Assembly (NCBI GenBank): GCA_051294375.1
Contig: CM119270.1
Span: 5,974,027 to 6,038,026 of the forward strand
DNA: 64,000 bases
Reading direction: 5' to 3'
Source of the DNA: Paraspadella gotoi
Lineage: Eukaryota > Chaetognatha
Shown here: in pieces, positions 12,018 through 22,983 of the stretch
How positions within the stretch are numbered: the first letter of the stretch is position 1
Layout of the letters: each line of letters begins with the position of its first letter
Notes under the pieces: model-generated
Database searches by the model: none
Seen by the model: the letters and a program-made list of their open reading frames with translations, nothing else
What the model was told of the DNA's origin: nothing
Program-made: the position numbers and the translations under genes

Positions 12018-12394
12018 ATGTCTTCCTTCGAAGAGAAGGTCGTGACACGAATCTCGGTCAGGGAAGGTCACAGGGCCGCCCGACAGGCTCACCTCGACCC
12101 CCTCAACGACCCCAACCCTATTCAACCCCCCAACCCGCTCCTCAAACGCCTTCGCGAAGACTTCGTCCTTTTCCTCCTCCGTCGCGGCGTCGACGTCGAC
12201 CGATCCACGCTCGCCGCCGCCCCGCTTTTCGCCGCCAAACTCGACGCCGCCGACTTTGGCGGGGCTGGCGGCGGCGACGAAGTAGCGGGTGGCGACGCCG
12301 CAGAATTCGGGTCGGCGTCGGCGATGATGAGAAGATTGGAGGAAACGGACGAGACGTTTCGGCAATTTATGAGGGAGAGGAGGGAAAAACCGGA

Positions 12395-12471
<77 letters not shown>

Positions 12472-15400
12472 GGATACAGAATTGCATTTAATCGGATTAT
12501 CACGAACAGATAGAGGGTAGAGCCAAGAGTTAAGGGTATGGAGAAAGAGAATGACGCAGCGATAGTGTAAGGGATGAATGCTATCTATTTTGAAAAGGTT
12601 TTGAATGCCCCAACAAAGGATATTATCTTAAACTCCTCATCTTACCCGAAATAGTTAACCTTCAAATCGTCGACGACAACAACGTCGATGATGACGCCGA
12701 CGTCGCCGCCCGGAATGTCTCGTCGACGACACTTAACGGCGGAGCTCGTTCCGCCGCCGACGAGATTCGATCCGGACGAGTGGAAGAACTCGAAGGTTCT
12801 GCAGGATGTGGACAGGTGAGACGGACTTAGGGTAATAACAAAAGACAAGCGGACAGACACATACAAAGACAAACAGATGTACACAGATTTCTTAAAAACT
12901 AAAAACCGATAGATCTATAAACTAAAGGACAGATCAACCAATTGTTATTGTATTATGTCGGCGTTGACCTTCTCTCCTTGGCTCATAGATACCTGATGGA
13001 ACGGCGCCGCAAAGGCCTCAAGAAGAGCGCCTCCCCGCGGTGCGCGTCGCTCGTTCGCGGCGCCGAATCGACCGGCGAGGTCTCGACCGGCGGCGCCTTT
13101 GTCGTCGTCGAATCGAAGCGGCGCGACGACGAGGTTGACGTCGACCTTCGATACGACGACCCCGACTTTTGGGTCACTATGCATGGGGCCTTGTCAAACA
13201 CGGAGGCACAGGTCCAGAGGGCGGAGTTGGGCTTTTGAAAAGAAATCCTTTAATCTCTCTATTCGTCTCATGCTTCAAATATACCGCAACCTCAAGGTGG
13301 CGCGCCAACAGCAATTCTTCAAGAGGCTCAAGAGAGACGAGGACAACTTGAAGCGACTTCTGCAGGAAAAGATCGATGCGAAACAAAGGGACATCGATTA
13401 CATGGCAGCCTTCGACGGGTGAGTTGAACAATGAACATATTTGATCATACGTTTTAATGAAAAAGTAAAAATGCTTTCTTGCTTCGAACATTCAGTAACT
13501 TTTATTTAAAAATAACGCAATTTATGATTGCACAATATTTTACTCAGACCTGGGCTAGAAACCGAGACCATTGGGTTGGGAGATGAAGATTTTGCCCAGT
13601 GCGATATTATGGAACGGTCGTATAAAATGGGTAGTGATATTACGTCACTACCTGTTAAAAACTAATTCGAAAAACAAATGTTAAAAAAATCGACACAATA
13701 ATAAAATGTTATTTAACACTAATTCGAAAAACACTAAAATCAAACTTTAAAATACGTTTTAATTATAAAACCAAAACGGTAATAACCCACAACAAGATTG
13801 TCGCGAAGCTTTATTTTGGGCTTCAAAAAAAAGGAAATTTTCTTTATCAGTTATTATTCAATTCAATTTATTGTCTCTCCCGCTACACTCGGTGGTCTAA
13901 ATATGTATACTGTACAACACACTCATACAATTATGCCTCTTTTTAGAGTCACTATGCACCGATAAATTATTCAAATACTAAAATGACAAGTATAAAAGTA
14001 AAACTCTGAAAAGAAATAACACGATTGAAGTTCATTACTAAAATATGTAAATGTGATTAGGAAACTCAATCTCATCTCTTTATTAATTATTTCTTTTCGT
14101 TGTATTTATAAATAATTAACAAAAGACGGGTTATTTTAACTTAACTACGTTAATGTTGTTAAACATCATCGTTGTTTAAGTAAAAATAAATTGTCTTTTG
14201 TTAATTTTCATTACGAAAATTGGCTTTATGAAATTCAGGAAGAAACGGTCAGCCTCTGAAATTAACGACGTTTGGGGACGAGACATGGCGGAGTTGCTCG
14301 TCGACGCCACAATCGCCGATCGACGCGGGGGAGGGGAAATGCTGGAGCAATGGGAAAAGGCGAATGTGCTGGAGCGAAGGGAAGAGGCTAATATGAAAGA
14401 GCAACGACAGAGAGCCAGCATTTCGGAACGTCACGCGTTGGAGCAATTGGGAAAAGAAAATATGTCGATGAGAGCCAATTTAATGGAGCGAGAAGGGAAA
14501 TTAATGGAGCGAGATTCGAAACGGCAGCAGCAGGACGCGTATTTGCTGGAGCGGCGCCACGAGGCGAATCTGCTGGAGCGAGACGCCCCCTTGATTGAAA
14601 GGGTATCGTCGTCGATCGACTCGAGGGCGACGCCACTGGGCGCCGCTATGACCGAAACCGGATGTCGATTCTTCGGTTCCGTCGAAGAATCGGCGTCATT
14701 TTCGTCGGTCTCCGCGTCGGTAAACGCGACGGCAAAAGTGTCGGAAAATGCGTCGGCAAATGCGTCGGCGTCGAATGTCGGGTTTACGTCGGCATTCGCA
14801 CCGTTGAAGTCGGCAGAGGCGGCAAAGGTCGGTGAGATTGACCTGTCCCGACAAGAATCGAAAGGGGAGAGTCGGCAAATTCTTTCTCAGTCGTCGTCGT
14901 CCTCTTCTTCTTCATCATCGTCGTCATCCTCCTCCTCATCCACAAAAGTCTTGGGCAGCAGCGTCGCCGAGACGAACGCCCAAACCAACGCCAGCGCCGC
15001 AGCCGCAGCCGTCGACGCCGCCGCTGACTCCGCTGCCGCGAAGTTTTCCATAAAGGAAACGAAAACCTCGAAGGATTTCGCGGATCAGGTTCGTGAGGTC
15101 GATTTCAAATTTATACAGCAATACTGTGTGTTGTTTTTTTTGCTAGTACTAAATTCGTTCGAAATGGAGATCGATATCGGGATGAGATATTTTAGTTCAA
15201 GTATTACGAAACTTATTTCATACTTATTAAATTGCTTTAAGAAATACTAGATCTTAAAGCTATGAAAAAAAATGTTCATTGTTGACTCAATTCGCTCCCC
15301 GTTTAGGTTTTACAGGCAGAAACGGCAGAAGACAGGGAGAAGAGAAAGATCTGTCTCTTTGTCTCCACCCCATTCTACACAATGGGCAGTGGGAAAAGTT

Positions 15401-17693
15401 CCTCGAGTGGGAAGGATTCTGATGTGGTCAAAGGAAAGGAGATAAAGGTGGGCCTTGAAAGTGAAGCGAAACTTGAAAGTAAACAAGACGTGAAAGTGAG
15501 CAGTGAGAAAGGTGAGAATATCAGTCATGGCGCGGATGAGAAGATGGAAAAAGGAAAAGATCTCAAGAGCAAAGAAAATTTGTCAGGGACTTTAGAGGCA
15601 ACTGCAAAAATCTTCGGAAACAACCAGCGAAACAGCGAAATTTGCGGAAACAAAAGCGAAACAGGCAAAATCTTCAGAGACAACCATCAAATCAGCAAAA
15701 TCTTCGGAAACAACTGAACATATTTCACGATCGTCAAAAACTTTTAAAACTTCGACGCAAACAACGGAGGCCGAGGAATGGAAATCGAGAATTCGAGCGG
15801 AAGAAAAAAGATCTGAGCTCAAAACAGAGACAATTGATTGGCTCAAAGTGAAGCAAAACGAAGCCGAATCAGCGAATCGCTATACGAAGAGCGGAAAGAT
15901 TGAGAAAGAGGCTGAATCGGGGATGTGGAAGTCCTCAGGAAAGACGCAGAGAGAAAAAGACGCGCCGAGTCCGGTGGAAGGGTTGAAAGGAGTCACGCCC
16001 TCGGTTCAAAAGGTCGAATCTATTTCGACCAAATTAAGAGAAGATCAACCATCTGTTAATGAGACTTCCAGCAAAGACAAAACGGATAAGAATTTCCCCT
16101 CCGCGTTGCTGTCGCCTTCGGTGCCGCTCAAGCCTCCGTCGAAGCCGCTCCGGACGATCAGCTCCAAGACGGACGCCGTCTTTAACTCGCAGAAGGAAGT
16201 CTATGAGATGTTGATGTCGAAGGCGGAGAAGCAGCTGGACAAGCAGAACAGCGAATTCGAACGATTGCACAAAGACGAGGACGACATTTTGGACAAGATC
16301 AAGGTGAAGGGAGAAGGAGCTTGGTTTGCTTGCAGTTCCCCAATTCGTCCTTGGGATTTTTTTTAGCCGAAAAATTAGTTTTAGTTTTAGAAATTAGTTA
16401 TAGAAAGTTTTCGATGCAGTCGGTTTCGTGATAACTTCCTAAAACCATTCTAACAATGAATTTTATCAAAATATAATTTTCTCCCGTCCGATCTCCTTTT
16501 TAACGACATGAAATAATTCAACTTTTATAAACTCTCACAATCATCGTTATTAAATATTGTCTTATATTTCTTTTAAGTACTACTCAATTCTAACTCCTTC
16601 CTCCGACCGTCCTTTAATCACGCCCTGGAAACATTTTTAAATCGCGCTAAAGCAGCATTCGTTTATATGACTACATACAGCATTTTTATTTCCCTTGTTT
16701 TACTCAGATAGCGCGTTCCAGTCTTTCCATCATATTCTTTCGCCCACTTAAAAACCCTCAGGGTCTCATCCAATCAAAAGAGGAAAGCATCGCCCACGAA
16801 TCCGATCTTCACCAACGATTCTTGCAGACGGAAAAGGAGAATGTCGTCCCGTTGGAGTCGATGGAATCCGCAATGGAATCCGCGATGGCATCAGGCAGAA
16901 TGGCGGACGCGGATTCCGTCGAGGAACCGATGATGGCCAGAGCCCTCTTCACTTTTCACCCGCAAAATTCTAAGGAAATTCATTTTCCAAAAGGGGGAAA
17001 GTTGAGGATTTACAGGTGAACCTAAATCTAGATCGACGAATACATATTAACCGATGAAAAATAATATCCACTTTAAAAATTATGAATATAAAACAAATAA
17101 CTTTGAAGGATTTAGGATTTAAAAGTGGGAAGATATTTATTTGTGCGACTATGAAATATATAGGGGCAAGATAGCTTATTTATTAAATGAATGGATAATT
17201 TTTATATTGGTTGTACCAATTTCATAGAGAGCTAAAAAGCCAAATAGAAATAAAGAAACAGACAGAGAGACGGACAGACCAAACCCGCTCGTCTCCTCAA
17301 CAGGATCGTCGACGAGAACTGGTTCGAAGGATTCCACGGAAGAGACTTTGGTCTCATTCCTCGATCCTATGTCAAGATTGTCGAGGACGAACCAGCGGCG
17401 ATTTCGCCGCCGACCGCCCGTTCGCCGCTGGCGGGTTCGTCGCCGACAAGCCGCCGACCCGCCACGGCCGAGTCTGGATCGACTGCTGGTCGATCTCCGG
17501 CCAAATTCGCTCTGGGTGTGTTCCAAACTCCGGCCGTCGGAAAATTTGACTTTTTGGGTCAGAGTCGCGACGAACTTACCTTTAAAAAGGGTCAGGTACG
17601 TGTGCGTTGAAAATTAAAGGTCGATGGAGGATTAAAAAAATTAAACAAAATTTGGGTCTCTATCTCACCTTTTTCCTCTCTCCCCCCCATTTC

Positions 17694-17765
<72 letters not shown>

Positions 17766-18583
17766 TTCTCTCTTTTCTTCTCTCAGGTCCTCCTCCTCTC
17801 CCGCCGCATCGACGTCAATTGGTTGGAGGCGACGAACGGACGCGACTATGGAATCGTCCCCGCTTCTTACGTCCGCCTCTTGACGCCAGAGGAGGGCATG
17901 GCGGGCGGCCTGGCGGGCGGCGCCACTTCTCCGATTCCTTCCACCGGCGCCGTTCAAACGGCGTCGCCCCTTCCTTCGATCGGAATAGCGCCGTCGCTAA
18001 TTCGCGCGGCGGCGTCGCGAACCGGGGCTGTGTCGCAGGGAAGCGGCGCCGCCATGTCGCAGAGCAGCGCCGCGATGTCACAGAGCAGCACCGCAATCTC
18101 CAAGTACAGCGTCACCGACGACGGGGTCACCCATTCCTCTCATTCGGTCGAGTATCGATCGACGGGAGGAGCGGCGCCGCAATGGGACGGCGCGCGATTG
18201 ACGGCGCCGCAAATGTTGACGGCGGGGAAGAAAGTGAGCTGATTCATCTTCATCATCATCATTCGCTTCTTTATCACCATCATCACCATCATCACCCCAA
18301 ATAATTTGACCACAAAAAAACCCCACATTTTTCCAAATTTGTCCTCCTCACCCACGTTGTTCATTTGTTTCCCCCCCCCCTGCATCCACAGTCGTCCGGC
18401 CCCCATCGCGCCATCTACGACTACGTCCCCTCCGCCGCCGACGAGCTCCCCCTTCGCGCCGGAGATATAGTCCACGTGACCGGCGTCTGCGACGACGGGT
18501 GGTTCCTCGGCGAAGATGGCGCCACCGGCGCCGCCGGCACATTTCCCGGAAATTACGTGAGGCCGGTCACTCCGAGGGAGTGA
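12018..18583 (+). CDS. CAP/vinexin/SORBS-type adaptor with three C-terminal SH3 domains
   Basis: Adaptors of this family link focal adhesions and actin to signalling partners through three SH3 domains. Exons chain with consistent phase: 12018-12395, 12655-12815, 12989-13211, 13297-13418, 14239-15088, 15307-16303, 16762-17015, 17304-17595, 17787-18233 and 18392-18583, about 1304 residues. SH3-1 (about residues 970-1022) has ALFTFHPQNSKEI and ends GLIPRSYVKIV. SH3-2 (1074-1126) has GKFDFLGQSRDEL and ends GIVPASYVRLL. SH3-3 (1246-1300) has AIYDYVPSAADELPL, DDGWFLG and GTFPGNYVRPV. All three resemble the SORBS SH3 series in order. The N-terminal two thirds are low complexity: Arg/Glu-rich 'LLERR..' repeats, a poly-Ser tract (about 14889-14940) and Ser/Lys-rich segments. 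I do not recognise a SoHo domain. The frame breaks by one base at 15606-15610, a run of five A. The acceptor at 13297 and the first exon are less certain. Confidence 0.85.
13545..13625 (-). repeat. Degraded SINE-like fragment in intron
   Basis: 'gggctagaaaccgagaccat' followed by 'tgggttgggagatgaag' matches the tRNA-like part of the repeats at 46500-46560 and 51520-51560. It lies in the intron between SORBS-like exons 4 and 5; the rest of that intron (13420-14238) holds nothing else I can name. Confidence 0.4.
17163..17226 (+). repeat. R1 repeat, short form, in intron
   Basis: This 64-base copy of the R1 core ('agcttatttattaaatgaat' to the terminal ATTGGT-TGT-ACCAAT) sits in the intron between the two exons that together encode SH3-1. 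It lacks the upstream 120 bases of the long form. Confidence 0.75.
17698..17786. repeat. CT microsatellite before a splice acceptor
   Basis: A (CT)n tract of nearly 90 bases serves as the polypyrimidine tract directly before the exon at 17787. Expansion or slippage here would change the acceptor context of the SH3-2 exon. Confidence 0.8.
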
Positions 18584-19540
18584 ATGTGGGGAGTGGAGGG
18601 AAGGATATATTTGTTGTCAGTGGGTAAAAAAAAATGGGAAGACGAAGGAATGCAAACGTGGCCGGTGCGGCGGCTCTTTTATGTTGGTATTGGGTTGGAA
18701 ATATCGGGACAGGGTCAGAACAGGGACAGGGTCAGGGTGGACCAATTATTGAGAGAATTATGGATGTTATTACTTTAGTTTCACACAAAGAGTCTTGTTT
18801 TCACGGTAAATTGTGGAGAGAGCGAAATCTTTTACCAATCGTATAACAACGCTGTATAATACATAAATTATTAAAAAAAAAAAAAAAAAAAAAATACCGC
18901 TTTAAACGTGAACCTTTGCATTTAGTACTTTGTAGAGATTATCCGTATTCATTGCATTATTTTTAATATCGTATTACTCTGGCTTTTCATTACTACGAAC
19001 CAAAATTAGCATTAGATTTTTCGTTTTTTTTGCGAGCAAAGCTTTCCCTTTATTAATGATATCATGATGAAATAAAGACATCGTTATTTACTACATATCA
19101 TATGTTGTTATTTATCAATTTATTTTAAAAAAACCTACGTATTTAAAGAGCAGTTTAAATACTGGGAAGAATTATAGTTATAGTATTCTGACTAAGAACC
19201 TAGCTGCTAAAAAATTGTTATTTAGTTTACATTATTTATATCTTATAAAACAAAAATTACTTTTTATGACAAATCTATAATAAACGAAAACTAAATATCT
19301 TGTGCATTACAGAAAAACACCAGAAATTTACTCTCTACTTTACCAATCAAGCAATAATAAGTGACATTTCTATTATGAGAATGTCTAGTTATTTCGTACT
19401 GTATAATTAAACATTTTGATGCTGTCTTTCCGTAAAGAACCAGCGAAATTCCGACCACTAGTTATTAAACGAGCAGATATCCGCTGTCTGCTCGTCAACT
19501 CTACAGCCTTAAACTTAACCCACCAAATAGGACCACATCG
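18584..19540. other. Intergenic AT-rich DNA between convergent genes
   Basis: No coding exon is visible. The stretch lies between the stop of the SH3 adaptor and the stop of the minus-strand gene that ends at 19541, so it holds both 3' ends. A poly(A) run is at 18872-18893. Confidence 0.6.
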
Positions 19541-20287
19541 TCACAAACTCGTCAGACCAGAGAAATTATTTGACATCAAACTCTCCCTGTTGGATCCCGC
19601 CAAGTCACGCCCAGCTCCGCCTTCCAGGACGTACTGTCCGCCCTTGACGTTGCCCCCGAGGCTGTAGGAGACGTTCTCGTACCGCCCACTCAACACGGCC
19701 GTCGATGAGGATGACATGAGGGTCTTGGTGGAGCCTGAAGAGGCGCTGGGCTTTTGGGACGGGCAAGAGGAGGTGACTAGTGGGGGGAGATGGGAGGTGG
19801 TGATAGGGAGGGTAGAAGGGAGGGGAGAAATGGGGGTTGGGAAAAGTCAGTTTGGGAAGTAGTTGGACAGGGAGGAGGAGGATAGGGGGAAAGGTATGGG
19901 GGTGAGGGGGAAAGTAAAGGAGGTGAGGGAAAGAATAAGAGGAAAAAAATATTACGAGAAGACGGGATGCAAAAGTGGGAGAAAAACCTGAGGTAAATAT
20001 TATAATTATCTGAAAATAAAATATTATTAATCAATGCTGACAATTAGTCCCTGCAAGCACCAGTATAAAAATTTTATTAAAATAAAAGGAAAGAAAGCGC
20101 GTAAGTGAATTACCAGATGAGCTACTTCCTGATTGGTTGCTTTTGCGACCAATCGTGTTGTAGTACTCTGAATCGTGAAGATAAAATCCGTCGTCGATGT
20201 TCATTTGTTGGTCGGAAGTCGACTTTGCTGCCTCTAGTGACATCAGTTTGTCCGCCAGACTCGATCCCGGTGGGTAGCCCACCGGAC
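19541..20287 (-). CDS. 3' end of an unrecognised minus-strand gene (two exons)
   Basis: Two exons join in phase: 20114-20287 (acceptor 'tttatttcag') and 19541-19776 (acceptor 'ccccactag', stop TGA). The peptide begins GPVGYPPGSSLADKLMSLEA, contains DDGFYLHDSEYYNTIGRKS, a Ser-rich stretch and SGRYENVSYSLGG, and ends SNNFSGLTSL. Ser/Tyr/Gly-rich, with no signal peptide or membrane segment in this part; it looks like the cytosolic tail or C-terminus of a larger protein. Upstream exons are not found between 20288 and the divergent gene starting at 20716, so they may be further away or missing. I do not recognise the family. Confidence 0.55.
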
Positions 20288-20715
20288 CTGAAATAAAGAA
20301 ATAGAGAATCATAACTAGAAAAGCTTTCAGAAATGTATTCGGAATTCTAGCGACGTAACGATATACATGACATATCTACATTTATTAAGGATTTATTTTC
20401 TTTGTACAACTTCGTCTCTTGAACAAAGCGGGAGATTCTGCCAGAAGTGATTGACAACGTCGTCGTTTTGTTTGTCCGTATCGCGGTATTCAATCGATAA
20501 CAATTTACATTTACCGAAAATAGCATAAATTTTCGGTTTTCCCCCGAAATAAGTTTTTAGTCGTTTTCGGCATTTTTTTTTTCCGAAGCCAAAAATCAAT
20601 TCGTGGATGAAATTTCTTACGCATGTTATTTGCTTCTACGTTAATGTTTGCAAAAACTCTTCGACTTATACAGAGATTTATCCTTACAATATTTTGCAGG
20701 AGAAAAAGAATTACA

Positions 20716-22244
20716 ATGCCTTGGGATTTCTTTGTATTCTTTCTGTGCTTCTCGATCGTAGAGGGACAACTGAAGGCAAAGTTTTTTCGAAGGATCGATG
20801 ACGATAAAAAATCGGATAAAGAGTTTCCGTCAGCCAAGGAGATTTTGGGGTAAGTGAGTGAATGATTGAATTATAAATTAATGGAATGAGAGAGAGAGAG
20901 TAAGAGAGAGAGAGAGAGAGAAAGAGAGATAGCAAAAATCATTCCGTTTTCATCGATTAAAGAGAAAGAAAGACAGAGAGACAGAGAGAGAGAGATCACA
21001 AAAATCATTCCGTTTTCATCGATTAATCCCAGCCTCACTTACGACACCGTGACGCGCGACCAGGACCGATATCCATTCAGATTCGAGACAAAAGGCAAAA
21101 AATATCAAGAATTCGGCGAAGACTGGAATTTACTTTTTAAACTTCGCTCAGAAGTTCAGAGATCGGGAAGTTTTATTCGATTTTGAAGATCAAATTTGAA
21201 GTCGAATCTATTGCGTTGGGCAAGAATACATGGAGTGCTACTAATAATACTATGCCCGTCAATGCTTTTTTTAAAGTCGTCTGAGAAATATTTGACTAGC
21301 TTTTTGGCGTTTTAGCACATTCCAATTAGTTTAGTTGCAAAGAGTAATCGGGAACCACAAACGATTTCTTTTTTTGTACAGAAATACACCGATAGAAATA
21401 CCCCGTTTTATTAAATATCAATAAACTAGTAATCAACCCTGGTTCGCTTCCAGCACCCTATCCTAGACTGGGTCTACAAGATATCTCGACGTCAAGCTCG
21501 CGGCATCGGAATGTTTGAAGACTGCAGCGCCGCCGCCAACGCAGTCCCATCAACCTTCTGCGTCGACGAGGCGCTGCTGACGAGCAAATGGAACTTTTTG
21601 GAGGCGAAAATGTGTTTCGGTTCTGAGCAAAGGTTTATCGTTTTTTACGCCAAAGAATCGTCGGGTTTCGTGAACGCCGCGACTAAAGTGAGCGGTGAAT
21701 TTGCCCGTTTGAATAAGTGATTACACACTCTGATTCTATTATTAACAAATTCAGATCGTAACAAATTCGTCGTGGCCACTGGTCAACGTTTACCTTCAGT
21801 CCAATGCGAACAGCTTTGCGAATCCTTCACAAGGTGAACAAGATTATTCTGATGAGGCAAGAATATTACGTAAATGTTGAAGTTTGAGAAAAGGAATTCG
21901 CGACTCACCTGTTACTGGTGGGTGTGAATAATCGACAAGAGTGAATAAATAAAAGACTCAAAAGCGTTCTGGCGCTATCTTAAATTCGACTAGTTTCACC
22001 CTCCCCTTTCTAGTTTGTACCAATGGTTTGGACAGCGAAAGGTTTCAGCGAAGCACTAACATAGCCCATTATTGTTAAAATAATTTATCTTCAAACTATG
22101 AGATATATTTTAGAGATAAACAAAGTTTATTTGCTTATTTACAACGATTTTTTATTTCACATAGGGACATGTTTCGCCTTTATGATAAGCCTTCATCAGC
22201 GTTGACTAATCAGACAGATTTTTTCTCTTAACATTGAGTCAGAG

Positions 22245-22316
<72 letters not shown>

Positions 22317-22768
22317 AAGCTTCCAACAAAGGTTGAGAAAGGACAGTTGGTCAGATTGAGAAGGTTGAGGTAAGGAGAGAGAAGAAGAGGAAAGGGGTTG
22401 AAATGTGAATGGTGAAAATTTTTAAGAGAGAAAAAATATTTACATTTTGTAATGTTCAACAAAGATAAAGAAATAAATAATAAAAAAATAAGATATATTT
22501 TATATACTTTGCCCCCGTTTTAGATTTCGTCACCAGCTTTTTCCTCAATCCGTTAGAATTTATCGGCGCCACGCCCAAATTATTAACTTTTACTCGAAAC
22601 TGTGGAATCGGCTGCGAACTTTTCTGGGCCACGGTTTCGGACGAACCGGTACTACAGTGGGATCTTTCTAAAAGATGGAAACTGAAAATCTCCGTCATCA
22701 ACGGAGATCAACCTCGGAGTTTGTTCGAGTTGACCGCAGTAGGATACTTCGCAGTTTACGTGCGCTGA
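20716..22768 (+). CDS. Unrecognised secreted protein, tandem paralog 1
   Basis: Five exons with matching phase: 20716-20849, 21033-21153, 21454-21687, 21755-21833 and 22524-22768, giving 270 residues. Residues 2-18 form a signal peptide (PWDFFVFFLCFSIVEG). There is no membrane span after it. A Cys pair lies in FEDCSAAANAVPSTFCVDEA, an N-glycosylation-like NSSWP follows at the start of exon 4, a CGIGC motif lies in exon 5, and the protein ends GYFAVYVR. Exon boundaries, NSSWP, the Cys pair and the FxxxYVR end are shared with the next gene downstream, so the two are tandem duplicates. A (GA)n tract with a nearby repeated 'tcattccgttttcatcgatt' fills intron 1, and another GA tract lies in intron 4. 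I do not recognise the family. Confidence 0.7.
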
Positions 22769-22983
22769 AATCCAGGAGTGAAGGGGCGTGGAAGAGAAAG
22801 AAGTAACACGAACTCACGAAATTCCAGACGTAAAAAGACGTTAATCAATAAAGCGCCTGAAGATTTATAAATTTTTGCTAATCTAATTTAAGCTTCATTA
22901 ACGGCCGAAGCAAAATTGTAATTTCCAAACGCGTAATTTTAAGTTTTTTTTTACAGAAAGACATTCGATATATTTTAATAAAA

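Noticed and set aside
20393-20599. 68-codon minus-strand ORF as an upstream exon of the gene ending at 19541
   Set aside because: Some coding-like composition, but no acceptor/donor pair joining it in phase to the exon at 20114-20287 could be identified.
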